Positions 37,003 to 46,882 of a stretch of 64,000 nt of DNA are shown here, in pieces (position 1 is the stretch's first letter; each line of letters starts with the position of its first letter). Below the pieces are notes generated by a model. That model saw only the letters and a list, made by a program, of their open reading frames with translations. It had not been told where the DNA came from and ran no database searches. Source of the DNA: Streptomyces diastatochromogenes (lineage in GTDB: Bacteria; Actinomycetota; Actinomycetes; Streptomycetales; Streptomycetaceae); NCBI GenBank assembly GCA_026913215.1, contig JAPTYK010000001.1:3224001-3288000 (forward strand), in the 5' to 3' direction. Both the position numbers and the translations under genes were made by a program.

Positions 37003-38311
37003 GCCTGCACCTCCGTGGCCTCGGCGGCGGCGCGGGCGCGGCGGCAGGGCGGCGGCGATCCGCTCGATCGCCCGCTCGTCGTGCGCGGTCGACACGAACC
37101 AGGACTCGAACGCGGACGGCGGCAGGTACACGCCGTCGGCCAGCATCGAGTGGAAGAAGGCGTTGAAGCGGAAGGCCTCCTGCTTCTTCGCGTCGTCGTA
37201 GTTCCGCACCTCGTCCTCGGTGAAGAACACCGAGAACATGTTGGAGGCGGTCTGCAGCCGGTGCGCCACGCCCTCCTTGGCCAGCGCGCCCGTGACCAGG
37301 CCCTGGATCTCCTCCGAGACCGCGTTGACCTTGTCGTACGCGGCCTCGTCGAGCAGCCGCAGCTGCGCGAGCCCGGCGGCGGTCGCGACCGGGTTGCCGG
37401 AGAGGGTGCCCGCCTGGTAGACCGGCCCGGCCGGCGCCAGGTGCCCCATGACGTCCGCGCGGCCGCCGAACGCCGCCGCCGGAAGCCGCCGCCCATGACC
37501 TTGCCGAAGGTCATCAGGTCGGGCTTCACGCCGTCGACCCGTACCAGCCGGCCCGGCTCGTACGGAAACCGGTCATCACCTCGTCGGAGATGTACAGCGC
37601 GCCGTTCTCCCGGCACAGGTCCGCCAGGCCCTGGTTGAAGCCCTCGACCGGTGGGACGACGCCCATGTTGCCCGGCGAGGCCTCGGTGATCACACAGGCG
37701 ATCTCGCCCGGGTGCGCGGCGAACGCCGCCCGGACCGCGTCCAGGTCGTTGTACGGCAGCACGATCGTGTCGCCGGCCTGGGCGCCGGTCACGCCGGGCG
37801 TGTCCGGGAGGCCGAAGGTGGCCAGACCCGAGCCGGCCGCGGCGAGCAGCGCGTCCACGTGGCCGTGGTAGCAGCCCGCGAACTTGACGACCTTCGCGCG
37901 CCCGGTGAACCCGCGGGCGAGCCGGATCGCGGACATCGTGGCCTCCGTACCGGAGGAGACCAGACGCACCTGCTCGACCGGCTCGATCCGCGCGACGATC
38001 TCCTCGCCGAGCGCGACCTCGCCCTCGCCGGGCGTGCCGAAGGAGGTGCCGCGGGCCACGGCGGCCTGCACGGCGGCGGTGACCTCGGGGTGCGCGTGGC
38101 CGAGAATCATCGGTCCCCACGAGCAGACGAGGTCGACGTACTCACGACCGTCCGCGTCGGTGAGGTACGGACCGGAACCGGACACCATGAACCGGGGCGT
38201 TCCGCCCACGGCCCGGAAGGCACGCACCGGTGAGTTCACGCCGCCGGGCGTCACGAGGGAAGCGCGGTCGAAAAGCGTCTGTGAGACTGGGGCTTCGTAT
38301 GAATACGGCAC
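36999..38311 (-). CDS. hemL: Glutamate-1-semialdehyde 2,1-aminomutase HemL, frameshifted
   Basis: PLP enzyme making 5-aminolevulinate for heme in the C5 pathway; about 438 residues. Conserved parts are [64 protein letters not shown] and SDEVMTGFR; the PLP lysine lies in [10 protein letters not shown] in another frame. The C-terminus runs from [20 protein letters not shown] to the stop. Shifts are near 37560, 37475 and 37045. GTG 38311 starts the gene, with AGGA upstream. Essential for heme, so the breaks are very probably sequence errors. Confidence 0.92.
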
Positions 38312-38580
38312 TGTGATCCTGACCTGCGAGAACGACTTCGGGCACGACATCGGGAACGGAGGGACGACGGTGAGCATCCTCTGTATTACGCCGGGACGCC
38401 CGCCCTCCGCGTCTGCGAAACTGGGGCGACATAGGGATGACTCACGGAATCCATGGTGTCAGAGGCCACGGCGTTCTTGCGGACAGGTGTTTCACCGTAC
38501 GAACGCGGGGGAGGTCACTGACACGATGATCGGGTTGCGCGGCGGGGTCGTGTTGCCGAGAAAAGCAGTCGGGTGGAGAT

Positions 38581-38751
38581 ATGCATCGCGGTGGCGGACC
38601 GGGCGAGGGACGGGCGATCTGGGTCCGGAGTCTGCCCGGCGGGAAGGCACCGGCGCAGGCGAGCGGAGGAGCCGACCGCTTCCGACCCCGGCCCGACCCG
38701 GAGCCCGTGGCGGAATCGGCCCCGACGACCGGGGCCGGAGCTTGGGGGTGA
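38581..38751 (+). CDS. Small ORF coupled to the next gene
   Basis: 56 residues from ATG 38581 (GGTGGAG just upstream): MHRGGGPGEGRAIWVRSLPG, then Pro/Arg-rich sequence ending TTGAGAWG. The TGA overlaps the GTG of the following gene (GTGA), the pattern used all along this window for real operons. No domain is known. An alternative is that the downstream gene starts at ATG 38526 in its own frame. Confidence 0.5.
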   Translation: MHRGGGPGEGRAIWVRSLPGGKAPAQASGGADRFRPRPDPEPVAESAPTTGAGAWG

Positions 38752-39179
38752 CCTACAAGTACTTCGGCGCGCCCAACAGCGCCACGGCGGCCCAGGTCCC
38801 GATCTCGATGCGCCCCGAGGAGCTCGGCGGGGACGAGCTCGGCATGGGCGGCATGTTCACCAAGATCAAGCCCGAGACGATAGCGGCCATGGTCCTCACC
38901 GGCATCCAGGGCATGCCCCTGCACAAGGTGCCGCCCCTGGAGCTGGTCGTCCTCCACCCCGACTACGCGGTGGTGAAGCTGCCCATGACCGTCGTCGACC
39001 CGCTGCGCGGGATCGGCGAGGAGTCGGTCGGCGCCGCCGCCTTCATCTGGTCGACCGTCCCGGACCGCGGCGGCCCCCGCGACGCCTTCGACGTCTACCA
39101 GCTCCTCCACGAGTGGCAGGACTTCTCGGTCCGCCTCCACGAGGCGGGACACCAGCCGTACTGCCTGGTCTGGCCCTGA
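38748..39179 (+). CDS. Conserved hypothetical protein, 143 aa
   Basis: From GTG 38748. It starts VTYKYFGAPNSATAAQVPIS; other marks are EELGGDELGMGGMFTKIKPE, PPLELVVLHPDYAVVKLPMT and a C-terminal HEWQDFSVRLHEAGHQPYCL. No transmembrane segment or known motif is seen. It looks like a soluble actinobacterial protein of unknown role. It is convergent with the permease gene, five bases apart. Confidence 0.65.
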   Translation: MTYKYFGAPNSATAAQVPISMRPEELGGDELGMGGMFTKIKPETIAAMVLTGIQGMPLHKVPPLELVVLHPDYAVVKLPMTVVDPLRGIGEESVGAAAFIWSTVPDRGGPRDAFDVYQLLHEWQDFSVRLHEAGHQPYCLVWP

Positions 39180-39183
39180 TCCC

Positions 39184-41270
39184 CTAGGGCCTCTCCGGGG
39201 AGGTGCCGGCCCGCTCGGCGGCCAGCTCGCGCGCGGAGGCGAGCCGGTACGGCACGTCGATGACCACGACGTTCTTCATGAACAGCAAACGCGCCTTGAG
39301 GCGCAGCGCGATCTGGTTGTGCAGCGGCTGCTCCCACCAGTGCCCCACCACGTACTCGGGGATGACCACCGAGATCACCGAGTCCCCGTCCGCCCGGGCG
39401 CCTCCCGGACGTGCCGCATGACGGGATGGACGATCGAGCGGTACGGGGAGCTGAGCACCCGCAGCGGCACGTCGATGCCGTGCGCCTCCCAGGCCGCGCG
39501 GAGCGCCTCCGCCTCCGCCTGGTCCTCCGCGACGGTGACGGCGGTGAGCGAGTCGGGCCGCAGGGTCTTCGCGTACGACAGCGCGAGCAGGCTCGGCGCG
39601 TTGACGGAGGACACCAGGACCAGGATGTGGTTCTCGGCGAGCGCGTGGGGCCGCTGCCCGGGGGCGACGGCGACCTCGGCGGCGACGGTGTCGTAGTGCT
39701 GCCGCACGGCCTTCATCCCCGCGTAGAGCAGGGGCATCGCGATCACGACGAGCCAGGCGCCGTGGGTGAACTTGGTGATGAGGACGATGACGAGGACGAC
39801 CGCCGTCAGACAGGCGCCGAAGGCGTTGATGGCGAGGCGGCGGTGGATGCGGCGGCGGTCGGCGGCTCCGGCGGGGGTTCCGGTGGAGGTGGCTCCGGTG
39901 GAGGTGGCTTCGGTGGAGGTGGCTCCGGTGGGGGCGGCTCCGGTGGGGGCGGCTCCGGTGGGGGCGGCTCCGGTGGGGGCGGCTCCGGTGGGGGCGGCTC
40001 CGGTGGAGGTGGCGAGTTCTCGCCGCCAGTGCTTGACCATGCCCGCCTGGGAAAGGGTGAAGGAGACGAAGACGCCGATGATGTACAGCTGGATGAGGCG
40101 GGTCAGCTGCGCGTCGAAGGCCACGATCAGGGCGATGGCGGCGAGCGCGAGGAGGACGATGCCGTTGGAGTAGACGAGCCGGTCGCCGCGGTGGACGAGC
40201 TGGCGGGGCGCGTAGCGGTCCCGGCCGAGGACCGAGGCGAGCATGGGGAAGCCGTTGAAGGCGGTGTTGGCCGCCAGGACCAGGACGCCCGCCGTGACGG
40301 CCTGGAGCGCGTAGAACAGGACGTGCCAGTCGCCGAAGGTGGCCCGGCCGATCTGGGCGAGCGCGGTGGACATCGGGGTGCCGGGGGCGAGCCCGAGCTC
40401 CGTGGGGTCCTCCGCGACGTGGACCCGGTAGACCATGGCGAGCGCGGTGATCCCGAAGAACATGGTCGCCGAGAGCACGCCCATGATCGCGAGCGTCATG
40501 GCCGCGTTGCGGCTCTTCGGCTTCTCGAAGGCCGGCACGCCGTTGCTGACGGCCTCGACCCCGGTCAGCGCGGTGCAGCCGGAGGCGAAGGCGCGCAGCG
40601 CGAGGAGCACGAGCGCGAGCCCCGTATAGGTGGAGACCTTGTCCACGGGCAGGGCCGCGGACTCGGCGCGGATCGTCGCGCCCGTCGCCATCCGGACGCC
40701 GGCCACGGCGAACATCAGGTAGATCACGGCGATGAAGGCGTACGTGGGGACGGCGAACCAGCGCCCCGACTCGCGCACCCCGCGCAGGTTCATCCAGGCC
40801 AGGACCACGACGAAGAACACCGACAGGGCCACGGCGTGCCCGTCGAGCGAGGGCGCGGCGGAGGTGAGGGCGGCGACCCCGGAGACGACGGAGACGGCGA
40901 CGGTCATCACGTAGTCGATGAGCAGCGCGGAGGCGGCGGTGAGCGCCGCCCGCCGCCCGAGGTTCTCGGCCGAGACGACATAGGCCCCGCCGCCGCCCGG
41001 GTAGGCGTAACAGGTCTGCCGGTAGGAGGCGACGACGACCACGAGCAGCACGACGATGCCGACCGCCGCGTACCAGGCCAGATGGAGTACGGCGAGGCCG
41101 CCGAGAGCGAGGATCAGCAGGATCTCCTCGGTGGCGTAGGCCACCGAGGAGAGCGGGTCGCTGCAGAAGACCGGCAGGGCGACCCGCTTGGGCAGCAGGG
41201 TCTCCCCGAGCCGCCCGCTGTCCAACGGACGGCCGACGAGCAGGCGTTTCGCCGCATTTCCAGCTCTCAT
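39184..41270 (-). CDS. APC family amino acid permease with C-terminal cytosolic domain, frameshifted
   Basis: About 695 residues. The APC opening is LLPKRVALPVFCSDPLSSVA, then SYRQTCYAYPGGGGAYVVSA, both typical. Twelve helices follow, with a Pro/Ala/Thr-rich linker (about residue 415-465) made of TGAAP repeats, then two more helices and a USP-like domain (NHILVLVSSVNAPSLLALSY). One base is lost near 39400; the last 80 residues continue as VISVVIPEYVVGHWWEQPLH and LLFMKNVVVIDVPYRLAS. A MerR gene is divergent from it. Confidence 0.85.
39880..40012. repeat. 15-bp coding repeat in the permease linker
   Basis: About nine in-frame 15-base units of the form GGC TCC GGT GGG GGC (plus strand), five of them identical, coding TGAAP with variants TEATS and TGATS. 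Being a multiple of three, copy number changes would only change linker length. Confidence 0.85.
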
Positions 41271-41369
41271 AAGTGCTGAAGTTAGGACGAATGGTATGTA
41301 ATGCCCGGGAGCCGCGCCCTGAGGGAGCCCGCACGCCCCGGGTGCCCCGCACGAGGAAGGACCAGACGC

Positions 41370-41812
41370 GTGAGCGCAGTACGCATGACCGGTCGGCCCA
41401 TGCAGATCGGCGAGGTCGCCGCACGCACCGAACTGCCCCTGCGGACCATCCGCCAGTACGAGGACAACGGCCTGGTCGTCCCGTCCGCGGCCTCGCCCGG
41501 CGGCTTCCCCTCTACACGGACGCGGACGTGTCCCGGCTGATGGTGGTCCGCCGCATGAAGCCCCTCGGCTTCACCCTCGACGAGACCCGCGAACTCCTCA
41601 CCGCCGTCGACCGCCTCTCCGCCGACCGCCCGGACACCGACACCGCCCTCGAACCGGACGAGCGGGCCGCCCTGCTCGCCCGCGTCCGCCGCTACGAGAC
41701 GGCCGCGGCGGAACGCGTCGCCGAACTCCGCGCCCAGCTGACCCGCGCGGAGGAGTTCGCGGACTCCTCCGCACCCGGCTCGGCGCGGCCTGATCCGGAG
41801 GGCGGGCCCTAG
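41370..41812 (+). CDS. MerR family regulator, one frameshift
   Basis: About 147 residues from GTG 41370. The winged helix reads MQIGEVAARTELPLRTIRQY EDNGLVVPS across the first frame. Near 41505-41515 one base is lost, then YTDADVSRLMVVRRMKPLGF and TLDETRELLTAVDRL follow. The C-terminal coiled part has no Cys cluster, so metal sensing is unlikely. Divergent from the permease, convergent with the next gene (stops overlap by four). Confidence 0.8.
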
Positions 41813-42775
41813 ACCGCCAGGGCCTCGGCGAGCACGCGGAAGAAGCGGGCGTACGCGGCGGGGCTGGGCGGGGTCTCGGGGTTCCAGGGGGTGAGCCGGA
41901 CCCCGGAGGGCAGCTCGTACGGCAGGGTCGCGTGCTCCCGCTCGTCGAAGAGGACCAGCCCGGGGCGGAGCCCGACCGCCCCGCCCAGTCGCCCGTCAGC
42001 CAGTTCGCACCCGGCCCCGGCCCCGGATCGATCAGCCGGACCCCAGCCCGGCCAGGTGCACCAGCTCGGGCCAGGCCTGCGGCCGCGCCAGATGCACCAG
42101 CTCGGGCCCGGCCCCGGAGAGCGCGAGCACGGCGATCCCGGACCGCCCGGCGACGGCCCGGAGGGCGTCCTCGGCGGCGGCGAGGTCGGGGCGAACCTGG
42201 AGGCTTCCGGATCGGCGGCTTCCGGGTGGACGGCTTCCGGCCCGGCGGCTTCAGACCCGGCGGCTTCCGGCCCCGCGGCTCCCGACCCGGCGGGTCCCGG
42301 CCCAGCCGCTTCCGGCCCGGCGGCTCCCGACCCGCGGCTCCCGACCCCGCGCCGAGGCTCGTGGCCAGGGCGGCGAAGCGGCCGAGGATGGCCGGAAGGG
42401 GGAGTTCGTTCCCGACGGAGAGCGCGACGAGCGGGACCCCGAGGCGGTCGGCGACCGCCTCGTCCAGCGCGTACGGACTCTTGCCGTCATAGGTCACGTC
42501 GACGATCGCGTCCGGGCGCAGCTCCCGCAGCGCCGCCTCGTCCAGGGTCCGCCCCGGCCCCAGGTACGGCACCCCGGCGGCCCCGAGGCCGCCCGCCTTG
42601 GCCGGGTCGAGGGCCCCGCCGTCGTGCCCGGAGCCGTAGACGCCGACCGGGGTCACCCCAGGTCGAGCAGCCCCGCGCCCGCCCGCACGTACGCGACCAC
42701 CCGCAGCGGCACGCGGGCCGCCCCCAGCTCCGTACCCCTGTCGTCCGTGAATCCCCATGCCTGCGTTCCGGACAT
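41809..42775 (-). CDS. ABC-type substrate-binding protein-like (siderophore/TroA fold), frameshifted
   Basis: About 325 residues from ATG 42775, with GGGGAGGAG seven bases upstream. It starts SGTQAWGFTDDRGTELGAAR and VPLRVVAYVRAGAGLLDLG, then GVTPVGVYGSGHDG, LRELRPDAIVDVTYDGKSPY and GVPLVALSVGNELPLPAILG, as in iron-complex binding proteins. A one-base loss near 42655 joins the halves. A Pro/Ala/Gly repeat stretch (about 42190-42350) interrupts the second lobe, and at least one more shift follows. No signal peptide is seen, odd for this family. Confidence 0.6.
42190..42350. repeat. Low-complexity repeat within the substrate-binding-like gene
   Basis: About nine units of GGCTTCCGGCCCGGC-type sequence (15 bases, with CGGCTCCCGACCC variants). 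In the likely frame they code Gly-Pro-Glu-Ala-Ala repeats inserted between two conserved parts of the protein. Confidence 0.7.
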
Positions 42776-43024
42776 AAGGCTGCTCCTCCCCGGCCGGAAT
42801 CTCCCTCGTCCGTCACCTTGGAACGCTTCCCGCCCCGCACAAGAGGGCCTCCCGGACGGCACCCGGGCCGGGACTTCCGCCCCGCCACCCCTGCCGAAAG
42901 CCCCCGGGTGGTGTTAACTGAACGGATCGGGAGGAAACAGCAGAACCAGCCCTCGCCGTCGTGCACGCGCGCGCAGCCTGCCGGGCGCGCCGGGGACGGG
43001 CGGCCCCGCGCCCTGGAGTGAGCC

Positions 43025-43265
43025 ATGTCCCTGCCCGGCCCGTTCGCGGACCCCGCGTGATCACGTTCCTCGGTCTGCTCGCCGTCTCGACGGCGGCATG
43101 GCTGACCCTGAGCCTCCGCGCCCGCGCCCGCCGCGCGCCGGCGGACCCCCACTGGACCGGGTCTGGCATCCGCAGGAGTCGGTGCCCCTGACGCCCGCCG
43201 AGGAACACGCCTTCGGCCAGGTCGTCTCCCGCCTCACCCAGGACCCCACGGGCCGCCTGCGCTGA
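43025..43265 (+). CDS. Small membrane protein, two frameshifts
   Basis: About 80 residues if two single lost bases are restored. ATG 43025 has GGAG seven bases upstream: MSLPGPFADP, then the helix VITFLGLLAVSTAAWLTLSL with RARARR after it, then WHPQESVPLTPAEEHAFGQV to a stop at 43263-43265. The frames follow one another as expected for losses near 43054 and 43146. If the first is not an error, the gene would start at GTG 43057. Function unknown. Confidence 0.45.
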
Positions 43266-43440
43266 CCGCACCGCCCGGCGCCCGCCCGGCCGCCCGACCT
43301 GCCCGGCCGCCCGACCCCGGCCCCGACCTGCCCGCCCAACCGGCTCCGGCCCCGACCTGCCCGCCCGGCCATCCACCCGCCCGGCCGGCTCCGGCCCAGA
43401 TCCGCCCGCCCGCCCGGCCCCGATCCGCGGGCAGGCCCTA
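43266..43440. repeat. Pro/Gly-rich low-complexity spacer
   Basis: A GC-rich spacer made of CCGACCTGCCCG and CCGGCTCCGGCC-type units, without a plausible gene or hairpin-terminator with T tail. It separates the small membrane protein gene from the AraC gene. Confidence 0.6.
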
Positions 43441-43451
43441 ACATCCGGGCC

Positions 43452-44285
43452 ATGCACGCACCCACGCCCCTCCCCGCCGGGACACCCGGGGCATCGTCGA
43501 CCCCGCCGAACTGCTCGCCCGCGTCCGCTTCCGCCGGCACACCCCGGCGCCCGAACTGCGGCCGTACCTGGAGCACTACTGGCTGATCGACTGGGAGCTG
43601 CCGGAGCCGTACGCGAGCCGTGTCGTCCCGCACCCGTCGGTGAACGTCGTCTTCCAGCGGTACGGATCACCGGGCACCCCGTCGGCCGAGGTGGCGGGGT
43701 CGGGCTCGGCCTGTTCACGCAGAGGCTGACGGGCACGGGCCGGGTCTGCGGGTGCAGTTCCGCCCCGGCGGCTTCCGCCCCTTCGCGCCCGCGTGGCCGG
43801 TGTCGGCCTGGACGGGCCGCCGGGTGCCGCTGGGCGAGGTGTTCCCGGAGGCCGGCGGCGAGGACGCCCCGGCCGCCGTCCTGTCCCCGGACGACGACCA
43901 CGCGCGCGTGGCGGCGCTCGACGCCTTCCTCCTGGCCCACGGCCCGGCCCCCGACCCGACCGCCGCGCAGGCCGTCGAACTGGTGGACCTGATCCGCTCG
44001 GACCGCACGGTCCGCAAGGTGTCCTGGCTGGCCGCCGCGAGCGGCCTGTCGGCCCGCTCGCTCCAGCGCCTGTTCGCCGACCACGTCGGCGTCGGCCCGA
44101 AGTGGGTCATCCTGCGCTACCGGATCCACGAGGCCCTGGAACGCGCCGAGGAGGCCGGCGCCCCCGACTGGGCCGGACTCGCCGCCGAGCTGGGCTACAG
44201 CGACCAGGCCCACCTCGTACGGGACTTCACGGCGACGATCGGACTGCCCCCGACCGCGTACGCCCGCGCGGTGTCAGTGCCCTGA
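43452..44285 (+). CDS. AraC family regulator (DUF6597-type N-terminus), frameshifted
   Basis: About 279 residues. Start region MHAPTP is in one frame; the conserved N-terminal domain follows in another (LARVRFRRHTPAPELRPYLE, HYWLIDWELPEPYASRVVPH). After shifts near 43700-43740 the AraC part is continuous: AVELVDLIRSDRTVRKVSWL, AAASGLSARSLQRLFADHVG, PKWVILRYRIHEALERAEEA and LGYSDQAHLVRDFTATIGLP, two helix-turn-helix units. It is followed by a GNAT gene 15 bases later. Confidence 0.82.
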
Positions 44286-44299
44286 CCTACCGTACGGAC

Positions 44300-44816
44300 A
44301 TGACCACCACACGTCGCAGGTCCGCCTCGAACCCTGGTCCGAGGCGGACGCCGGCCTCCTGCGCGCCCTGAACGCGCCGGAGCTGATGGGCCACCTCGGC
44401 GGCCCGGAGACCGAGGAGCAGCTCGTCCGGCGCCACCGGCGGTACGTGGACCTGAGCGCCGACGAGACGGGCGCGGGGCGCATGTTCCGGATCGTGCTGC
44501 TCCCCGAGGAGACCGTGGTGGGCAGCATCGGCTTCTGGGCGCAGACCTGGGACGGCGAGCCGGTGTACGAGACGGGCTGGACGGTCCTGCCGGGCTTCCA
44601 GGGCCGGGGCCTGGCGACCGCCGCCACCCTCGCGGTGGCCGCCGAGGCCCGGGCCGCCGGGCTCCGCCGCCACCTCCACGCCTTCCCTCCGCGGACAACG
44701 CCGCGTCGAACGCGGTCTGCCGCAAGGCCGGCTTCGAGCTCCTCGGCGAGCGCGACTTCGAGTACCCGCCGGGCCGCCCGATGCGCTGCAACGACTGGCG
44801 GCTCGACCTCCGCTAG
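44300..44816 (+). CDS. RimJ/RimL-type GNAT acetyltransferase, frameshifted
   Basis: About 173 residues. ATG 44300 starts MTTT, then one base is lost near 44314. The core is continuous: PETEEQLVRRHRRYVDLSA, LPEETVVGSIGFWAQTWDGE and VLPGFQGRGLATAATLAVAA (acetyl-CoA loop FQGRGLAT). A second loss near 44693 precedes NAVCRKAGFELLGERDFEYP to the end. It is convergent with another GNAT gene; stops overlap by four bases (CTAG). Confidence 0.78.
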
Positions 44817-45247
44817 TCCGTCAGCGACCGGGAGAAGTGGAAGGCCACGATGTCGAACCGCTCCCGCAGGTAGAACCGGTGGGCACCGGTGCGCTGCGTC
44901 CCGGAGTCGAGATTCAGCTCCCGGCACCCGGCCTCCCGCGCCCGCCCCTCCAGGTACTCCACGAGCGCCTGCCCGACCCCGGTCGACCGCTCGGCGGCCG
45001 CGGTCACCAGGTCGTCGACATAGAGCTGCCGCAAGGAACTGGTGTTGACGACCACCCGCCACCCGGCGGCCCCCACGCACCGCCCCCCGTCCGCATAGGC
45101 GGCACTGAACCTCAACCCCTGCCCGTGCCCCTCCTCGTACACCTCGCGGAACACCTCCGGAGTGAGCTGCGGCCGAAGCTCACGGAGCACGGGAAGGAGG
45201 TCGCTCTCCAGCCGGGGGTCACCGGGCGACAAGTCAATGATCTTCAT
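44813..45247 (-). CDS. GNAT family N-acetyltransferase
   Basis: 144 residues, intact. The acetyl-CoA motif region is LYVDDLVTAAAERSTGVGQA, followed by EYLEGRAREAGCRELNLDSG and HRFYLRERFDIVAFHFSRSL, a common ending of this family. Substrate unknown. Divergent from the Mut7-C gene. Confidence 0.83.
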   Translation of the reverse strand: MKIIDLSPGDPRLESDLLPVLRELRPQLTPEVFREVYEEGHGQGLRFSAAYADGGRCVGAAGWRVVVNTSSLRQLYVDDLVTAAAERSTGVGQALVEYLEGRAREAGCRELNLDSGTQRTGAHRFYLRERFDIVAFHFSRSLTD

Positions 45248-45341
45248 ACCGGGACGGTACCGCCCCGTCGCGGGCCTGCGCCCGCCCCGCCCGGGACCGA
45301 ATTCCCTGGCCCCCCACCACCCCCGGTGCCATCCTGTCCCC

Positions 45342-46082
45342 GTGAACGGACCGGAGATCCACATCAGCTTCGCCCCCGGCCTCCACCTCTTCGTCTCCCC
45401 GGAGCGCCGCGCGGCCCGCACCCTCCTCACCACCGACGGGACCTCCTCCCTCGGCCACGTCGTGGAGTCACTGGGCGTGCCCCTCACCGAGGCCGGACGG
45501 CTCCTGGTCGACGGCCGGCCGGTGGACGCCTCGCACGTGCCGAGCGCGGGCGAGACCGTCGAGGTGGAGGACGTCGTCCGCCCGCAGCCGGTACCGCCCG
45601 GCGCACCACTCCGTTTCCTGCTCGACGTGCACCTCGGCACGCTGGCCCGGCGCCTGCGCCTGCTGGGCGTGGACGCGGCGTACGAGAGCGAGGACATCGG
45701 CGATCCCGCCCTCGCCGCGCTCTCCGCGCGCGAGCGGCGCGTGATGCTCTCCCGGGACCGCGGCCTGCTGCGCCGCCGTGAACTGTGGGCGGGCGCCTAC
45801 GTCTACAGCGACCGTCCGGACGACCAGCTCCGCGACGTACTGGAGAGGTTCGCGCCGCCGCTCGCCCCCTGGACCCGCTGCACGGCGTGCAACGGGGAGC
45901 TGAGCGAGGCCGACAAGGACGCGGTGCGCGAGCGGCTGGAGCAGGGCACGGAGAAGACGTACGACGTGTTCGCGCAGTGCGTGGCGTGCGGCCGGGTCTA
46001 CTGGCGCGGCGCCCACCACTCCCGCCTGGAGGCGATCGTGTCGGACGCGGTACGGGAGTTCGGCGGGGCGACGGCACGCTGA
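45342..46082 (+). CDS. Mut7-C RNase domain protein with ubiquitin-like N-terminus
   Basis: 246 residues from GTG 45342. Residues 1-75 are a Mut7-C ubiquitin-like fold (HVVESLGVPLTEAGRLLVDG). Then the Mut7-C PIN-like RNase part: RFLLDVHLGTLARRLRLLGV with the acidic Asp, and RRVMLSRDRGLLRRRELW. A zinc ribbon follows with CTACNG and CVACGRVYWRGAHH. Such proteins are predicted RNases; the targets are unknown. Confidence 0.85.
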   Translation: MNGPEIHISFAPGLHLFVSPERRAARTLLTTDGTSSLGHVVESLGVPLTEAGRLLVDGRPVDASHVPSAGETVEVEDVVRPQPVPPGAPLRFLLDVHLGTLARRLRLLGVDAAYESEDIGDPALAALSARERRVMLSRDRGLLRRRELWAGAYVYSDRPDDQLRDVLERFAPPLAPWTRCTACNGELSEADKDAVRERLEQGTEKTYDVFAQCVACGRVYWRGAHHSRLEAIVSDAVREFGGATAR

Positions 46083-46106
46083 GGACCGGCCGGGTCACCG
46101 GCGCGC

Positions 46107-46365
46107 GCGGTCGGTCGGGGTCGCTGTCCCGCGCGGTCGATCGGTCGGTCGGGGTCACTGTCCCGCGTGGTCGGTCGGCCGGTCGGGGTCACTGCCGCGC
46201 GCGGTCGGTCGAGGTCACCGTCTCGCGCGTGGTCGGTCGAGGTCGCCGCCCTGCGCGTGGTCGGTCGAGGTCGCCGCCCCGCGTGGTCGGTCGAGGTCAC
46301 CGTCTCGCGCACGGTCGGTCGAGGTCGCCGTCCCGCGTGGTCAGTCGAGGTCGCCGTCCCGCAGC
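46107..46365. repeat. ~28-bp tandem array copying the 3' end of the MarR gene
   Basis: About nine units of the type GGTCGGTCGAGGTCGCCGTC plus CCGCGTG (28-32 bases) fill the gap behind the MarR gene. The innermost unit is coding: on the minus strand it gives the last codons LRDGDLD and the stop. Outer units keep the same core with few changes, so the gene end has been amplified outward. Confidence 0.8.
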
Positions 46366-46826
46366 CGCTCGACCTGCACCGCGCTGACCTCGACGGTGCG
46401 CCGCATGTGGGTGATGAGCAGGGCGACCTCGGCGTCGCTGTAGGCGTCGAACATCGTGCCCCAGGTGCCGTTCAGCTTCCGCCAGAGCTCGCCGAGCTCG
46501 GCCATCCGCTCGGGGACGAGCGCCACGAGGACCCGGCGCCGGTCCTCGGTGGAGCGTTCGCGGGTCACGTAACCGGCGCGTTCGAGCCGGTCGACGAGCC
46601 GGGTCGCGGAGCCGGTGGTGAGCCCGGTCAGCGCGGCGACCCGCCCGATGGTCACCTGCCCCTCCTCCAGGCCGAGCAGGTTCAGGCACTGGACGTCGGT
46701 CGGATGGAGCCCCAGGTGGTCGGCGACGGCCTGGTTGAACAGGGCGTAGGCGGCCATGTAGCGGCGGGCCTCCCCGTACAGCTCGGTCATGAGCGTCTCG
46801 CGCCGGCCGGAACTCTTCTGCGTCAT
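46341..46826 (-). CDS. MarR family transcriptional regulator
   Basis: 161 residues. The winged helix reads GLHPTDVQCLNLLGLEEGQV, then TGLTTGSATRLVDRLERAGY and RERSTEDRRRVLVALVPE (the wing with conserved Asp/Arg). ATG 46826 lies at the transcription start predicted from a -10 box seven bases upstream, so it is likely leaderless. The last codons form the first unit of a tandem array. Regulated genes are not evident. Confidence 0.88.
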   Translation of the reverse strand: MTQKSSGRRETLMTELYGEARRYMAAYALFNQAVADHLGLHPTDVQCLNLLGLEEGQVTIGRVAALTGLTTGSATRLVDRLERAGYVTRERSTEDRRRVLVALVPERMAELGELWRKLNGTWGTMFDAYSDAEVALLITHMRRTVEVSAVQVERLRDGDLD

Positions 46827-46832
46827 GCAGGG

Positions 46833-46861
46833 ATCGTACGGCCCGGCCGCCACGGGGTCAC
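46833..46861 (-). promoter_or_regulatory. Promoter of the MarR gene (leaderless)
   Basis: On the minus strand GTGACC (46856-46861), 17 bases, TACGAT (46833-46838). The ATG follows six bases after the -10 box, so transcription should begin at or next to the start codon. Confidence 0.55.
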
Positions 46862-46882
46862 CGGCCGGACGGACCCGCCCGC

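Noticed and set aside
36999..38311. hemL as a true pseudogene
   Set aside because: All conserved parts are present across frames, and heme synthesis by the C5 route needs it; single-base losses explain the breaks.
39411..41279. A 622-codon glycine-rich rightward frame
   Set aside because: It is the complement of the permease gene; the Gly runs come from the TGAAP repeats.
41891..43021. Rightward 376-codon frame
   Set aside because: Antisense to the substrate-binding-like gene; low-complexity, without a ribosome site.
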